A stretch of DNA of 64,000 nt from Zarea fungicola (lineage: Eukaryota; Ascomycota; Sordariomycetes; Hypocreales; Cordycipitaceae): NCBI GenBank assembly GCA_900169235.1, contig FWCC01000232.1, positions 122,092-186,091 on the forward strand, read 5' to 3'. The notes below the pieces were generated by a model, which was given only the letters and a program-made list of their open reading frames with translations, was not told where the DNA came from and did no database searches. The position numbers and the translations under genes are program-made. Below are positions 1 to 10,871 of this stretch, piece after piece (within the stretch, counting starts at the first letter, position 1; every line of letters starts with the position of its first letter).

Positions 1-362
1 CCCTTGGCCTTTGCCTCGAGAGCTAGCTGCTCCGCTTCGGGCAGTGTCTGTGCCAGGGGCCACTCGACAAAAACATTTTTGCCTTGTTTGATGGCTTGTG
101 CGATGATAGAAGCGTGAAGAGGAACCTTGACAGACACCACGACCAACTGCACATTTGGGTCATTTATCAGCTGCTTCGCACCATCCTCCCCGTAGGCAGG
201 AACATTGTATTTTTTGGCGGCCGCTTCAGCGCTTTGAGAATTGGACGTGGCCACGGCCACTAGTTTGACGTGGTCCTGAAGCAGTGGTGAAGAAAGCGCT
301 TCTGCGTGGCGAAAGCTGGCCCATCCTGAGGCGGAGAGCCCAATTACTCCGACACCAATCAT
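1..362 (-). CDS. Gfo/Idh/MocA family oxidoreductase, N-terminal part (runs off the window)
   Basis: Reading the minus strand from the ATG at 362 gives an open frame to the window edge, about 120 residues with no intron. The N-terminus starts with MIGVGVIGLSASGWASFRH, the glycine-rich dinucleotide-binding turn of a Rossmann fold. It continues with VAVATSNSQSAEAAAKKY, a segment on predicted loss/position (YGEDGAKQLINDPNVQLVVV) and VFVEWPLAQTLPEAEQLA. This is the familiar EKP-type region of the Gfo/Idh/MocA family, with the usual Lys replaced by Trp (EWPLA), as in the fungal galactose/D-xylose dehydrogenase and Gal80-like branch. An NAD(P)-dependent sugar or inositol dehydrogenase, or a Gal80-like regulator, is expected. 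The rest of the gene lies outside, so activity cannot be judged. Confidence 0.85.
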   Translation of the reverse strand, partial: MIGVGVIGLSASGWASFRHAEALSSPLLQDHVKLVAVATSNSQSAEAAAKKYNVPAYGEDGAKQLINDPNVQLVVVSVKVPLHASIIAQAIKQGKNVFVEWPLAQTLPEAEQLALEAKAK

Positions 363-883
363 TGTTTATAGAGTCGTTGAACGAACAGAGTTATAATTAA
401 GCCTTGGTTGACACTTTGGTGAACTGCTACAAGCTGTCTGATGCTACAAAATGAAAGTATACAGTGGCGTCTCTTTATATAAAAACAATGCACCGCCTAC
501 TCGCGATGAGTAAATCCCAACGTCTAGTTCTTTCCATTTCCGAAATATTTCGTCCGATGAGTCGTGATTAGCAATCCGTCTCGCCAGTTTCGGAGCCGCT
601 TTTTGTCCGAAACATGGTGGTCTGCAGCAACAAATCAGCCTCCGTTGTTAGCGTCGTCCGAAAATTCGTCCGTGTTACAGTCGCAATGCGCCATCTGACA
701 AATGCCTGTCCAACTACGTATTAGAATGATGGAGACATTTCCCATTATTCTTGGGTCAAATATTTTGAGCGTTGCTTCAGAGGTTGCTTATAAAAAGCCT
801 GGTGATGGCAAGCCAGGGCAGACAGATGGGCATTCACGCACTTTATCCTGCAACATCAATTATTTCAACACAAATCCAGTACA
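363..883. promoter_or_regulatory. Shared divergent promoter region
   Basis: A 521-bp gap separates the divergent starts of the Gfo/Idh/MocA gene and the MDR gene. A TATA-like run (TTTATATAAA) lies at about 473-482, roughly 115 bp upstream of the minus-strand ATG. A second (TATAAAAA) begins near 789, about 95 bp upstream of the plus-strand ATG. No long open frame is convincing here. The two oxidoreductases may be co-regulated; that is inference from the arrangement only. Confidence 0.45.
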
Positions 884-2196
884 ATGATTCCTGTAACAAG
901 GAGAGTCCTCCGACGCGGTAGTAATGGGAGTCTTGACATGGTCGTTGAGCCTCTTCCACCAACTGGAGCCACAGATGCACTGATCCGGGTTAAAGCTGTC
1001 GCATTGAACTGGAAAGACGCTGCCATGCTCAACAGCAAGTTTCCTTGGCCGAATGTACTTGAACATGGTATACATGGAAGCGAGTTCGCTGGGGAGATTG
1101 TTGCATTAGGAGACAGAGCTGCCTCGTTTCAGGTAAGGCGCCGAAATGTGTTGACAAGGGAATCACAAAATTAACTCGGAGCAGTTGGGCGATAGGGTCG
1201 TTGCATTGCATGATCAGCTTGCAGTTACGGGCCTTGAAACACAATTTGAAGGCAAGTAAAATCAATGAGCTACACCACAACTCGAATCATCTAATTAACT
1301 CGGCCTGTTTTGCAGGATTGGGTCAGCAAGTCGACGGAACGTTGGCCGACTATCTGGTATTTCCTATACATACTCTAGCTAAAGTACCAGCGCATCTCAG
1401 CTGGGAGGAGGTGTGTTTTTCTGTCGCAAGTTGAGCCTTGATGCGTTGGCTTACACCGTTGATGTCTGTCCTTTACAGGCAAGCACAATTTCTGTCGCAG
1501 GACTTACCGCCTGGAATGCATTGGATGCTTACCATGCAACTGCCGGAAAGACTGTACTCTTGCAAGGTATATTGCCGATACTATCAATACTCACAAACAT
1601 GGCTGACGCCCGTCAGGGACCGGAGGCGTTAGCCTTATTGCGCTCTTACTTGCTCAACAGCTTGGTTTCCGAACCATTGTCACATCTTCATCCGATGCTA
1701 AACTTCAAAAAGTCAAAGAATTGGGAGCCACATTCACCATCAATTACAGAACCCACCCTGACTGGGAGAAGGAAGTTTTGCGTCTTACTGACGATGTTGG
1801 TGCTGATCTGGTTATTGACCTAGGCGGAGCTGCGACGTTGCTTCAGAGCGTCATGGCGCTTCGGAAACGTGGTCGGGTTTCGCAGGTTGGACTAATGACC
1901 TCAGAGGGCAATGGAAGCTTCGTACCGTTGGTCCAAATGCTCATCATGAAAGCTTGTAGTATTCAGTACGTTCTCATTCACCACCTTTGCACTCGTTTCA
2001 TCCGCTGACCAGTCCTAGGGGGATCCAAGTAGGGACAAAATTTGATCTTGTCGTGTTTTGTGCGTTTTTGGAGCAGACGAAATTGAGCTTAAATCCAATT
2101 ATAGATCGTGTGTTTAGCTTTGGTGACACAATGGAAGCTTTGCGCTACCTGACTGCTGGGGATGTTTTTGGGAAAGTGGTGGTTCTACTGCCATAG
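884..2196 (+). CDS. Medium-chain (MDR) zinc-type alcohol dehydrogenase-like oxidoreductase
   Basis: Six exons: 884-1132, 1185-1251, 1316-1410, 1479-1566, 1617-1965, 2019-2196, coding 341 residues. The N-terminal GroES-like half includes VKAVALNWKDAAMLN, EHGIHGSEFAGEIVALG and DGTLADYLVFP. The Rossmann half begins VLLQGTGGVSLIALLLAQQLG, with the GTGGVS nucleotide-binding turn, followed by GADLVIDLGG. Length is normal for NADPH-dependent quinone reductase/alcohol dehydrogenase-like MDR proteins. The Cys and His set of classical zinc ADHs is not evident, so it is probably a non-zinc or structural-zinc-free member. Intron 2 (1252-1315) has a GC donor in an AG/GCAAGT context; the other introns are GT-AG. 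The substrate is unknown. It is divergent from the Gfo/Idh/MocA gene. Confidence 0.88.
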
Positions 2197-4057
2197 AGCA
2201 ATGAATTAGAACCTCCCACTGCACAGATGATTGATTAAATAGCAATAATACGTGAATTTCACGGATGCTATGCAAAACAGATCGCCTTGGTCTTGGGATG
2301 AAATTTGTACTTCTACATTAGAGAAACTCAATTTAGTAGCTGACCGTACATTGTTGCATTCTGAGTCCAGCTCATACGTCGCCAACCCCAGCTCCAATTA
2401 CATTTCACCACGTGGCTATCAGTCATGATGCTATGATCTGGGCCTCAAAGGTTTGTGAGAGTGACAAAGGCTATTCAGGATTAAATCAGTTGCTCGGGTG
2501 AGCACTTGAAAGCAGAAATCCATAACATCCATTGCAGTAGATCTGGGCCCAGTCGCCCATCTTCCTCGCAACGAGCTTCGATTTTTTGAGTTGCCCGCAT
2601 CGACAGCAGGTGAATTCAGTGCTTTCGGCCAACCTATGTTGCTGCAAACTATCACGAGGAGGATAGTCCTTGATGATTTTGAATCGATCTGGAATTGCTT
2701 CCACCACCCCTACTTGCGAGGCTGGTTGGTCAGTCGAGGCGTCAGTTGTGGTATTCAGAGGGTTATTACCGTCTTCGCCCAGATCTCCGGCCGCCACTAT
2801 CACTGTCAGTACATAATCCAAAAGGAAATTCAATAAAGAGGCTGATTATTAATACTTCTTAGACCGTATTGCAACTTGTAACCCAGTGGCTGCTTTCGCG
2901 ACAGTAGGTAACAGGTTTCGTGGCCGCTGATGGCGCTGTTCTGTTTGACGGCATCTATTATCGCTCTCTTGGTCTTATATAAGCATAGACCTACTTACAG
3001 TATTATTAATACCATTCCCCCTAGTGGTTAATCAAATTACTTTAGGTGAGTGCCTTGCTCCATGCAGGGTGCAGGGGCCGAGACAGCCGTACTGAGAAAT
3101 TGACGCTTGAATGCCAGCTCATTACATATGCCAATGAGCTGCCGACGCAATAATATGAACTACACGAAGTGTCTCCCAATAGGAGCTTCTGACAGTAAGC
3201 CTGCTACGTGTGTGACTTCGTGTCAGCGTCCGGTTGGATCACCAATGTGGAGCGTAGATGCGGAGACAACGCATCTTGCGACCAGTCTTGAAGAGGGTGG
3301 TGACGTTGCTGATTGTTGAAGTTGACACTTCACATTCTGTACGGCAAAATTTATTAGGGGCTGCAGGGGCTTCATTCCTCTGGCCATGTAGGCGAAGGTC
3401 AGTGAACTTCTATGGGTATCGAGCCCTCTGTCGACTGAACGCTTTGTCAATTACAAAGTGTTATTCTCTTACATGCCTGCTTCAGGCCGAGTAGCGAGGC
3501 CGCTGATCACTGGTTTGATATGCCGCGAGCTTCTGCGATACACACATCACCACCAGCAAGGATTCTGCCAGCATAGTCCTAGTCGTATTGTCACGCCCCT
3601 CTGGTGCGTATAAGTTTTACTGTATGTATTGCGCGTTCATTATTAGGCAGGTTGAGGGAGTGGTTTCGAATCTTGAATGTAGGTTACAAAAAAGCGTGCT
3701 GTGGACTACGATTCACAGCACTACTAAATAGGCGGAGAATGTTGGAGAAGGTGAAATCGGGCTTACAAATGGTGAAAGCAAAGGCCACAGCAAAAGTGCT
3801 AGTTACCTGAGTCGAACGTGTACAACCTGCATCGCCTCTGTTCTTTATTCATCGATGTAAAAAGGAAGTCTCATAAGCTATAGATTCCTCGTCGTACAGA
3901 ATTTTTTCTTAACCAAATAATACGTCAATTAGCCTTTGGTTATAAATTTCGTTATTTACTGCTGCTTTGATTGTGATTGCCTAATAAAGCGTGTTTCTTC
4001 TCACGCCACATCACAGAACAAGAAATTTGTCAGCAAATACGGGTCATACGTGCCACC
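2197..4057. other. Gene-poor interval with one zinc-ribbon remnant
   Basis: About 1.9 kb between the MDR gene and the Zn2Cys6 regulator. Apart from the minus-strand zinc-ribbon frame at 2486-2833 listed separately, I see only short overlapping frames on both strands (for example around 3100-3450 and 3600-3810) with no recognisable domain. No repeats or RNA genes were recognised. The 3' part (3830-4000) is AT-rich and probably contains the regulator's promoter. Confidence 0.4.
2486..2833 (-). pseudogene. Zinc-ribbon-like protein, C-terminal exon or gene remnant
   Basis: The frame translates to about 115 residues but has no upstream ATG (the frame opens on TTG), so it is a 3' exon or a remnant. 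The C-terminus has a clear CxxC-x(n)-CxxC zinc-ribbon: TCCRCGQLKKSKLVARKMG followed by DWAQIYCNGCYGFLLSS. The spacing and the CNGCYG box look like a small fungal zinc-binding family that I recall only as uncharacterised. A possible acceptor (ACTGACAG) lies near 2803 on the minus strand. No matching 5' exon was found by eye. It may be a decayed gene; the intact zinc ribbon argues that loss, if real, is recent. Confidence 0.4.
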
Positions 4058-6262
4058 ATGTTCGGCTGCGAGCTTTATCAAGCTGACTTGACACATCATG
4101 GTGTTCATGAGTTCCCACAGGCTCGCTTTGCATCCCATAGCATCATGAAGGTTCGAAAGGGAACCCGTTGTTGCTCCGAGTGTAAGATCTACGCAGCTGC
4201 CAGTGCCTATATTCCGCGGCAACCCGTAGCTGACTTATCAATAGGCAGACGTCGGAAGACGCGGTGTGATTTCAAGTCGTCTGCAATCATTTGCTCAGCT
4301 TGTCGTATTCGCGGGGTATCTTGTATTCCACAGGAGGATATGCAGATTGACAGGCGGCTGTTGGACAAAAGAGAGACTCTACGCGAGAAAGTCACCCGCT
4401 TAGAGGCTTTCCTGGACGCACAAGTGGCTCGGCCACCAACGGCTGCCCCTAGCCCAAGTACGGTCAACACTGTACGAGAGGGACAGCCTGTCAATGTCTT
4501 GAAATGGCCCACACCCGTTCTTTCGTTGTTTGCAAATGACGTGTTGACTAGCAATCGTGGAAGTGACGGTGTGGTCATGACTGGAGAAGCAAATGGCTCG
4601 CATGCTCCAAGCAGTCACGGTGGGCTTCAAGCGGGCGGCTCTCACAACAAAAAGTCGGCGCGCATTGCTGAATCACTACTATCCTTGATTCCTTCACAGC
4701 AAGATTTGGATAAAATCCTGCAGAGTGGTGGTGGTTGGTGGGTATCCTGGCGAGAGATGTACCCAGGCATCTGCTCTAGCGGCAAGCATGCAACCCTGGC
4801 GCAATACATCTCTTATGCGGTTAGCCAAGATGACGCAGTACTCGCCGCCAATGCGCTGATATGCGTTGCTATTTCGTTGCAGCTTATACCGCCGACTTTT
4901 GACTATACATCTCTTAGCTTTACAAAAGGTCGAACGGCAACAATCTATGACTTTGTCGCCGCCGTTGATGGTTTGGTGACCCCCGATGACACACTCATGT
5001 CGAGCCTGGAAGGGATCGAGACAATACTACTCCAGAGCAAGCTATACATCAACTTTGGACAGGCTCGAAAAGCGTGGCTCCTGAACCGGCGCGGCTTTTC
5101 ATTCTGTGACCTGCTTGGTTTACATGCCAACGAGAAAACTTCGAAAGGGCCTGTATCTGCAAGTACAGGCCGTCGCGATAGCATCTTGTCGCATTTGATA
5201 GAGGTTGACTGCCAACTGAGTTTGATTCTTGGTCTTCCTCCCATGATTTCGCGCACAGGTGATAATGCATCACATAACAAGATGCGCATACAGGGCCGAG
5301 ATTTATCAAATGGGCTGTATCGTCGGCGGTTATTCGGAATAGCAGCGGCAATTGTGGACAGGAATGCCCGGGACCCAAACCCATCACTTGCTACAAACAG
5401 CAACATAGAACATGAGCTGGATGACCTCAGTGAGCTCATGTCGGATGACTGGTGGGATATATCATCAATCATGTCACACACCCCAGAAATGGGCGATATC
5501 TGTGACCGTCTTTTCACACAATTCTGGCATCATCAAATGAAGGCCTCTCTTCACTTGCCTTTCATGCTTCGCTCGGCCACAAAACCACGCTATCTCAATA
5601 ACCGAGAGGCGTGCCTCATGTCTTCAAGGAAAATGTTGGAAATCTACCACATGGTGCGTCAATGCAATTGTACACGGTTTCTACACTACTGTCAAGTCAT
5701 GGATTTCCAGGCCTTCACCGCAGCCGTCATTCTAATCCTTGGGCTCTGCGGATACCATGGTGTAGATCAAATGCAAGACTCAGATAGGCGGTGGTACGAC
5801 TGGGAACTTGTAGATTTGGCCACGGAAACACTCGGCAAGGCTGCTGCCGAGGTAGAAAACACTGTCGCCAAACAAAGCCACCAGGCTCTGCAAGTCATAC
5901 GAGCAGCGCGGCAAACTGAGATTTCCGAAAAAAGCCAATTTAAGAATGGGGCAAACATCACAGTCCCATACTTTGGCACAATTTTCATTGCGGCTGGCAA
6001 AACATATCCGCGATCACGGAACGCTGCACCGGACTTGCTAGCATCAGCTTCACCAATCTTGTCAACCTCTTACAGTGAATTCGACGCCGAAGTCCCATTC
6101 ATTGGGTTCAATAGCTTTGCACCTTACTTGGTCAATGATTATTCCAGCGATTCGATTGGCCTCTCCGACGCAAGTGTCTCGACATGGCAGACTCCAGTCA
6201 ACGCTGACCTTAATGAGCAATGGCACGGACTACCCGATGGCTTGGCGATGCCTGGGACATGA
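4058..6262 (+). CDS. Zn2Cys6 fungal transcription factor
   Basis: Two exons, 4058-4181 and 4245-6262, coding 713 residues. The 63-bp intron splits the binuclear zinc cluster. Splicing joins CCSE to CRRRKTRCDF and restores CxxCx6C, then CSACRIRGVSC completes the second half. Unspliced, the frame stays open but the cluster is broken, so the intron is almost certainly real. A basic/leucine-containing stretch (LLDKRETLREKVTRLEAFLDA) follows as a short coiled coil. The rest fits a fungal middle homology domain. I chose the ATG at 4058 because it sits in GCCACCATG; the ATG at 4145, 12 codons before the first zinc-cluster Cys, is a good alternative. Targets are unknown. It could regulate the MDR gene or a distant cluster. 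Confidence 0.85.
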   Translation: MFGCELYQADLTHHGVHEFPQARFASHSIMKVRKGTRCCSECKIYAAASAYIPRQPVADLSIGRRRKTRCDFKSSAIICSACRIRGVSCIPQEDMQIDRRLLDKRETLREKVTRLEAFLDAQVARPPTAAPSPSTVNTVREGQPVNVLKWPTPVLSLFANDVLTSNRGSDGVVMTGEANGSHAPSSHGGLQAGGSHNKKSARIAESLLSLIPSQQDLDKILQSGGGWWVSWREMYPGICSSGKHATLAQYISYAVSQDDAVLAANALICVAISLQLIPPTFDYTSLSFTKGRTATIYDFVAAVDGLVTPDDTLMSSLEGIETILLQSKLYINFGQARKAWLLNRRGFSFCDLLGLHANEKTSKGPVSASTGRRDSILSHLIEVDCQLSLILGLPPMISRTGDNASHNKMRIQGRDLSNGLYRRRLFGIAAAIVDRNARDPNPSLATNSNIEHELDDLSELMSDDWWDISSIMSHTPEMGDICDRLFTQFWHHQMKASLHLPFMLRSATKPRYLNNREACLMSSRKMLEIYHMVRQCNCTRFLHYCQVMDFQAFTAAVILILGLCGYHGVDQMQDSDRRWYDWELVDLATETLGKAAAEVENTVAKQSHQALQVIRAARQTEISEKSQFKNGANITVPYFGTIFIAAGKTYPRSRNAAPDLLASASPILSTSYSEFDAEVPFIGFNSFAPYLVNDYSSDSIGLSDASVSTWQTPVNADLNEQWHGLPDGLAMPGT

Positions 6263-6502
6263 TGTTGAGAAGCGAATGTGGCTATTTCTCGCCCCGGCAA
6301 ATTGTAGTAAAGGTTCTACCGCATTGCAAATTGTTACCATCACAGGGGGTAGACCTAGGTCATGAATTCTGGTTGGTCGATTACTAGTTGTTCCATTCAT
6401 CTTCTATGTGATTCTCTTAGGTGTCGATCATCTCACTGTCTAAGCTGCCTCCCTGGGCCAATACATCGGCGCGCTCCTCTTGATCAACATTGCCCGATCC
6501 AT

Positions 6503-8150
6503 CTAAAATCTGGATATGGAAGACACAGATCCTGCGCAGCGGCTAGAGCAGCCTTGTTGGTTCTCAACTGGACTACAGGTTCCATTATGCTCAGATGATA
6601 TTTCCATCAACGGCATTGTTTCAGCCTCCAGTTGCTCATATCCTAGCTTGTTTTGCCTGTACCGCCTTCTCGCATACGCGACACCCACCACCAAAAGTAT
6701 CGCAACCACGACAGTTACCAAGATTGTAACCCACTTTCTCCAAGCTCGGAAAAAGTATGGATACACAGCCATAAAGGCTGCTGCAGCCAACTGTAGGAAG
6801 TTCTTGCCCCCGTGGCCGTCCGGAAAGAGGCCCTTCCTCACCAGTCCTTTGTACGCTGGACCTTGGGGGCCTGCGACGAACCGTTTAAGCCCTACCCACG
6901 GGACCTTGTGTTGGCGGGGGTCGTCTTCGGCGTACTCATCATCTCCCCAGATCCCGTCAAAGTAGAAAAAGGACGTAAAGTTGGAGGTGGCGGGATTGGA
7001 CTTTGACAGCGACAGGCGGGTCAGTCGGAAGCTATCAGGATCGAGTCGGAAGAAGTATGCTGATAGAATAGGGTTCCATAGCATGCCTTTATCGCAATAG
7101 TCAAATAGTACCGAGTCATGAGGTTGCTCGCTAGACAAATCAATACCACTTGTTAGCTGAGATCAGGTGAATCGGTATCAAGATGACATACCCAGGAGCT
7201 GGATAATTAGCGTGCGAGCCGAGGGCACTATACACGTGTGGCTAGAGCTTGTATTTTCAGTACCGAAATGTCAGAAATGTAGTCATTAGTCTGGTAAAGG
7301 ACTTACCCGGCCACCCTCCAGCGTAATGTGGTCGTCATCCCATTCGTACGCAGCGCCATCTGAATGCTGACTGTAGTAGATACCAGTAGGCTTCCCGCCA
7401 TGGAAACGGATAATGTTATGCTCCCTAAATTAGCTCATATTAGTTAATGAGCGTAATACGCAAGTGTATTCTACTCACCAGTCTCCAACATGACTTCCAA
7501 AATGTAAGCCGTCCTGCAAGCCAATAAAGCTACGAAGCGGCTCCTTTACTTGCGTCATATTTCCTCCCTGATCAAATGAGTAGAAGTAGAAGTAGAAGGC
7601 GTCTACATATTCAGAGGTCCTCTCCACGATAATCACCACAGATGCTGTTGCGCTCTGGAGCCTCCCATCGTCGTCGGGCTCTTCACCATACAACCATTCT
7701 GGCTTCGCCGTGACGTCGTCTTTAGAAGTAAGTGCTACTTTGTTATCTCCGGCTCTATTTAGATGTTCAAGGTTATCCATATCGATTCTTGGGGGATTTG
7801 CAATGGTCTCTCCGTTGAGCATTGCTGTAGTGTGCTCCAAGTGTTTGGAAAGGTCAGACGGTCGGAAGGGATCCTGAGAGTGCAGCCAGACTAGAGGGGC
7901 TATCAAAACAAATTAGCTTCCGGACCACGGGAAACTTTGCACGGTTGTATTCAACTCCAAGGGGGACTGTACCATGTCGGATCACATATCCAGGTACAAC
8001 AAGGTCGTCCCTGGCCGGCATTGACGCGGAGACAAATGTTTCGCCAACTGTGGATAATACAAGAATCAGGGTTATTACTGTTGGAATTGCCAGCACCGTA
8101 AGAGATTGGCCGCAACGCTGTGGCATTGCGAAAAGCATTTGCATTTGCAT
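6503..8150 (-). CDS. Vps62-like protein with signal peptide and C-terminal membrane helix
   Basis: Five exons on the minus strand: 8150-7973, 7899-7479, 7424-7307, 7241-7192, 7130-6503, coding 464 residues. The N-terminal hydrophobic stretch (LTVLAIPTVITLILVLSTVG) is a signal peptide or anchor. Then come the family hallmarks VPGYVIRHAPLVWLHSQDPF, PSDLSKHLEHTT, SFIGLQDGLHFGSHVGDWEH, YYSQHSDGAAYEW, SALGSHANYPAPG and GMLWNPILSAYFF. These match the fungal Vps62/TDA6 (DUF946-like) family. Near the C-terminus KWVTILVTVVVAILLVVGVA forms a membrane helix followed by an Arg-rich cytosolic tail (YARRRYRQNK). The two tiny internal exons (50 and 118 nt) were placed by recovering the SHANYP motif. The molecular role of the family is poorly defined; Vps62 mutants in yeast affect vacuolar targeting. 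Confidence 0.85.
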
Positions 8151-9608
8151 TTGCGTATTCGTCAGGTCAGAAGAGTTGCCGAGCTAAAAATGGGAGGTGG
8201 AGAGGTGCGACGTCGCAAGCACAAGGTCTCGGACAGAGGGCTCGATCATTTGCATAAACAAATCCAGATGCCTGCCGTGGATGCCTAGGTGCGAGTGTCT
8301 TTGGTTTGAGTGGGATTCAGCTTGGGATGCATCAACGGCCCTCGTCCTTTAGCAACTCAGACCGGTCGCGGAGAGCACGATCAACCTCTCCTCGTTTAGG
8401 TGTTGCCTATAACTAATAAAATCGCAAGGACGGTACGTGCGCGACCACGAACTAATCAACGAATAGCAAGGCCAAAGTGATGTGTCGGAGGACAGGTCAT
8501 TACGACTGAGCAATCCAAGTGGGAAAGAAGTCATCCAAATACCACTGTTGCCAGGTCGTAGCCCAATGTTCCCCTGGAAGCCATTCCCACAAAGGCTATG
8601 CTACAGTTCTGTCTTGCATCTCTTTGAAAGGGTAGTGGCGCACTGACATGGCGCGCCAAGGCAAACATGGCAGGCAAACATGGCAAATTCATTTGCCGTG
8701 TGACTGGTCTTTCAAACGACACCGCAAGGAGCCAAAACTAATAACCCGGGCCGGCTCACGCTTCAGCTCAAGAATGCGGCAGGATAATTCCAAATATGCA
8801 TCGCGGAGGCATCACAAGGCCTTTGCGGCATGTTCAGAGTAGGCGACAGACAAAAGAGAGCGGCAACATGTTTCGGAAACAAACTCTTGAATACGTCCCA
8901 TTTTTAATCCCTTGGTGGGTGCTTCCACCTTTTTCAACTGTTCGCAAACTCACAATGAGGCCGCCCCTGATCAGTTGAAAAGTCTGCATTTACGAAATTG
9001 CATATCTCGGCCCGGCCGCACGACTATCTCGCAACGCAAAACATACAAAGACGCAATTTCAAGCCAGGGGCAGTACCCTGCCCCCAGGGTGAAGGCTCAA
9101 CAGACAGTCAATCCCAGACACTTAGTATCCCTGCCGAACAACTACGGCACAACGGATAGGCCCACGATTGCGGCCGCCGATCCGGCGTAGGCCGACCTGT
9201 TGATCTCCGTGTTCGTCAGGATCATGCCGCTCGGGACGCTTTGTACTGGCTGAAACCACGCGCCGACTGACAACGCGCATCAGTCATGGATGTAATGCAA
9301 AGTGAAAAGCGCTTAACTTTTGGTATTCTCGTTTGATGCTTGGCTGGCGGACACCATGGTCAATGAAAACTTTACAAACGGAGAACAGGTGGCCGCAACG
9401 CTCAAGCTTTCACGGGCCTTGCCGGCTTTGGCTGTAACGTCATGGCGAATTTATAGCTGGTATTGGGCTCTGACTTGCCCGTCTGAGATTTGGTACTTAT
9501 AGAGGGTATTGTCTCTAAATGGTAATATCCGTAATGTCTTTGGTTCCCATACCGACAATAATCGACGGCTCTTACATTCATCGTCCGAACGCTTTCGCTA
9601 CAACCGTC
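8151..9608. other. Intergenic region with short direct repeat
   Basis: About 1.5 kb upstream of both the Vps62-like gene (minus) and the membrane-protein gene (plus). It is a divergent promoter interval. A short direct repeat of GGCAAACATGGCA occurs twice head to tail near 8660-8690. Frames here are short, overlap on both strands and show no domain. The first 60 bp after 8150 contain a small ATTTGC-type repeat that makes three alternative in-frame ATGs at the start of the Vps62-like gene. Confidence 0.4.
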
Positions 9609-10871
9609 ATGGCTAAAGTTGGCGTCCCGAGGACCTTTTCTTCGACAATGTGGCTCGCCTGCCTGCCCTTCATAGGCTCAGTTATCGCCAACTCTGACTT
9701 CTCGAGAGCTTCTGGATACAACAAAACAGCCCCATTCACTAACCAGTTCCAGAACTGGTTTCCCTAGTACGGATACGTATGGAGTGGGATCTTGCGAGAC
9801 AATTGCTCCGAGCAGTATGAGGCATACCGAACAGGCATAATAGACATGGACAAGGTTGACTGGCGAGGAGGAGGTGGCACAAATACTGGTGCAGCACAGC
9901 CGGTCGTCCAGTGCATTCTTGCCAACTGCTCCGAATACCTCCAAGCCATCATGACAGGAGCTCAAGTCATTCTTGGCATAACTCCCACTGTTCTGTCGCT
10001 GCCTAGCGCTGGCTCCCAGGAGTTCTCTACTCTGGCTGTCATTGGGAGGCGACCTGTCCTAGCGACGCTCCTGGGGCTCGGCAGTCCCTGCATATTTCTG
10101 GGTAGAGCGTTCGAAGCTTGGGACCCTGCAAAGGTTTTGAAGTTACCAAAATACAGTATTTTGCAAGTACAGCCTTCGGCAACAGTGCGGCCCCTTGTCT
10201 GTACCCTGCAATATCTCTTGGCTTTGTGCTCGATTGTCAACATGGCTCTGCTCACCTGGGAGATTGGCCTTCAGAGTGTTATGGCGATGTGGACAGACAT
10301 GCCGGTAGGACCGACGATCTGGATCTTGTTCATCATGCCTGCTCATCTTGCCGGTGTTTTGTGCATGTTCCTTAGGGCAGATAGAAGATTCGATGACCAA
10401 GGCAACCTCATTAAGCAAATAGGGTCGAAACCCTCGCGCCGAAGCCTGAAGCAACGAGTGTTTTGCCCAGGATGGATCCAACGACTATGGCACACCGAAA
10501 CCACGCTATGCATAGCTCAGCCATACATTGATGTCGAGATTTATCATAAGACGGTGTCCTTCATTGCTCTTTCCTGGCTCATTTCAATTGCGATTCTTGT
10601 TCATCTTGTTCTTGGTACAGTTGTCTTGTCGAATACACTATTCCTTGGTCCCAAGGATGCACTTTCCAACACGGGGAGATGCATGCTCTCTGTTTTTACT
10701 TGTCGAACTGTCCTCATGTATGAGCTAGCTAGCATCAGAACAGTGCATTGTAAGACTCTAGAGGCTCGTGCAAGAAGATCAGCTGGCGACCATGTATTCT
10801 CCGATGGTGGTGAAATAAGACAAACGGCGCCGTACGACAGCGACAGCGGTAATAACGAGGATGATATTTGA
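9609..10871 (+). CDS. Fungal polytopic membrane protein with in-frame TAG
   Basis: From the ATG at 9609 the frame encodes a signal-like N-terminus (STMWLACLPFIGSVIANS), then meets TAG at 9765-9767. It continues in the same frame as YGYVWSGILRDNCSEQYEAY and on to a stop at 10871. Downstream features are typical of a fungal multi-span family: CILANCSEYLQAIMTGAQVI, LGITPTVLSLPSAG, RRPVLATLLGLGSPCIFLG, then several further hydrophobic helices and an acidic tail. Sequence on both sides of the TAG reads as one family member, and no plausible donor was found to splice it out. Either the gene is a recent pseudogene, the base is an error, or translation starts at the ATG at 9846, which would lose the signal peptide. 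Function is unknown. Confidence 0.6.
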
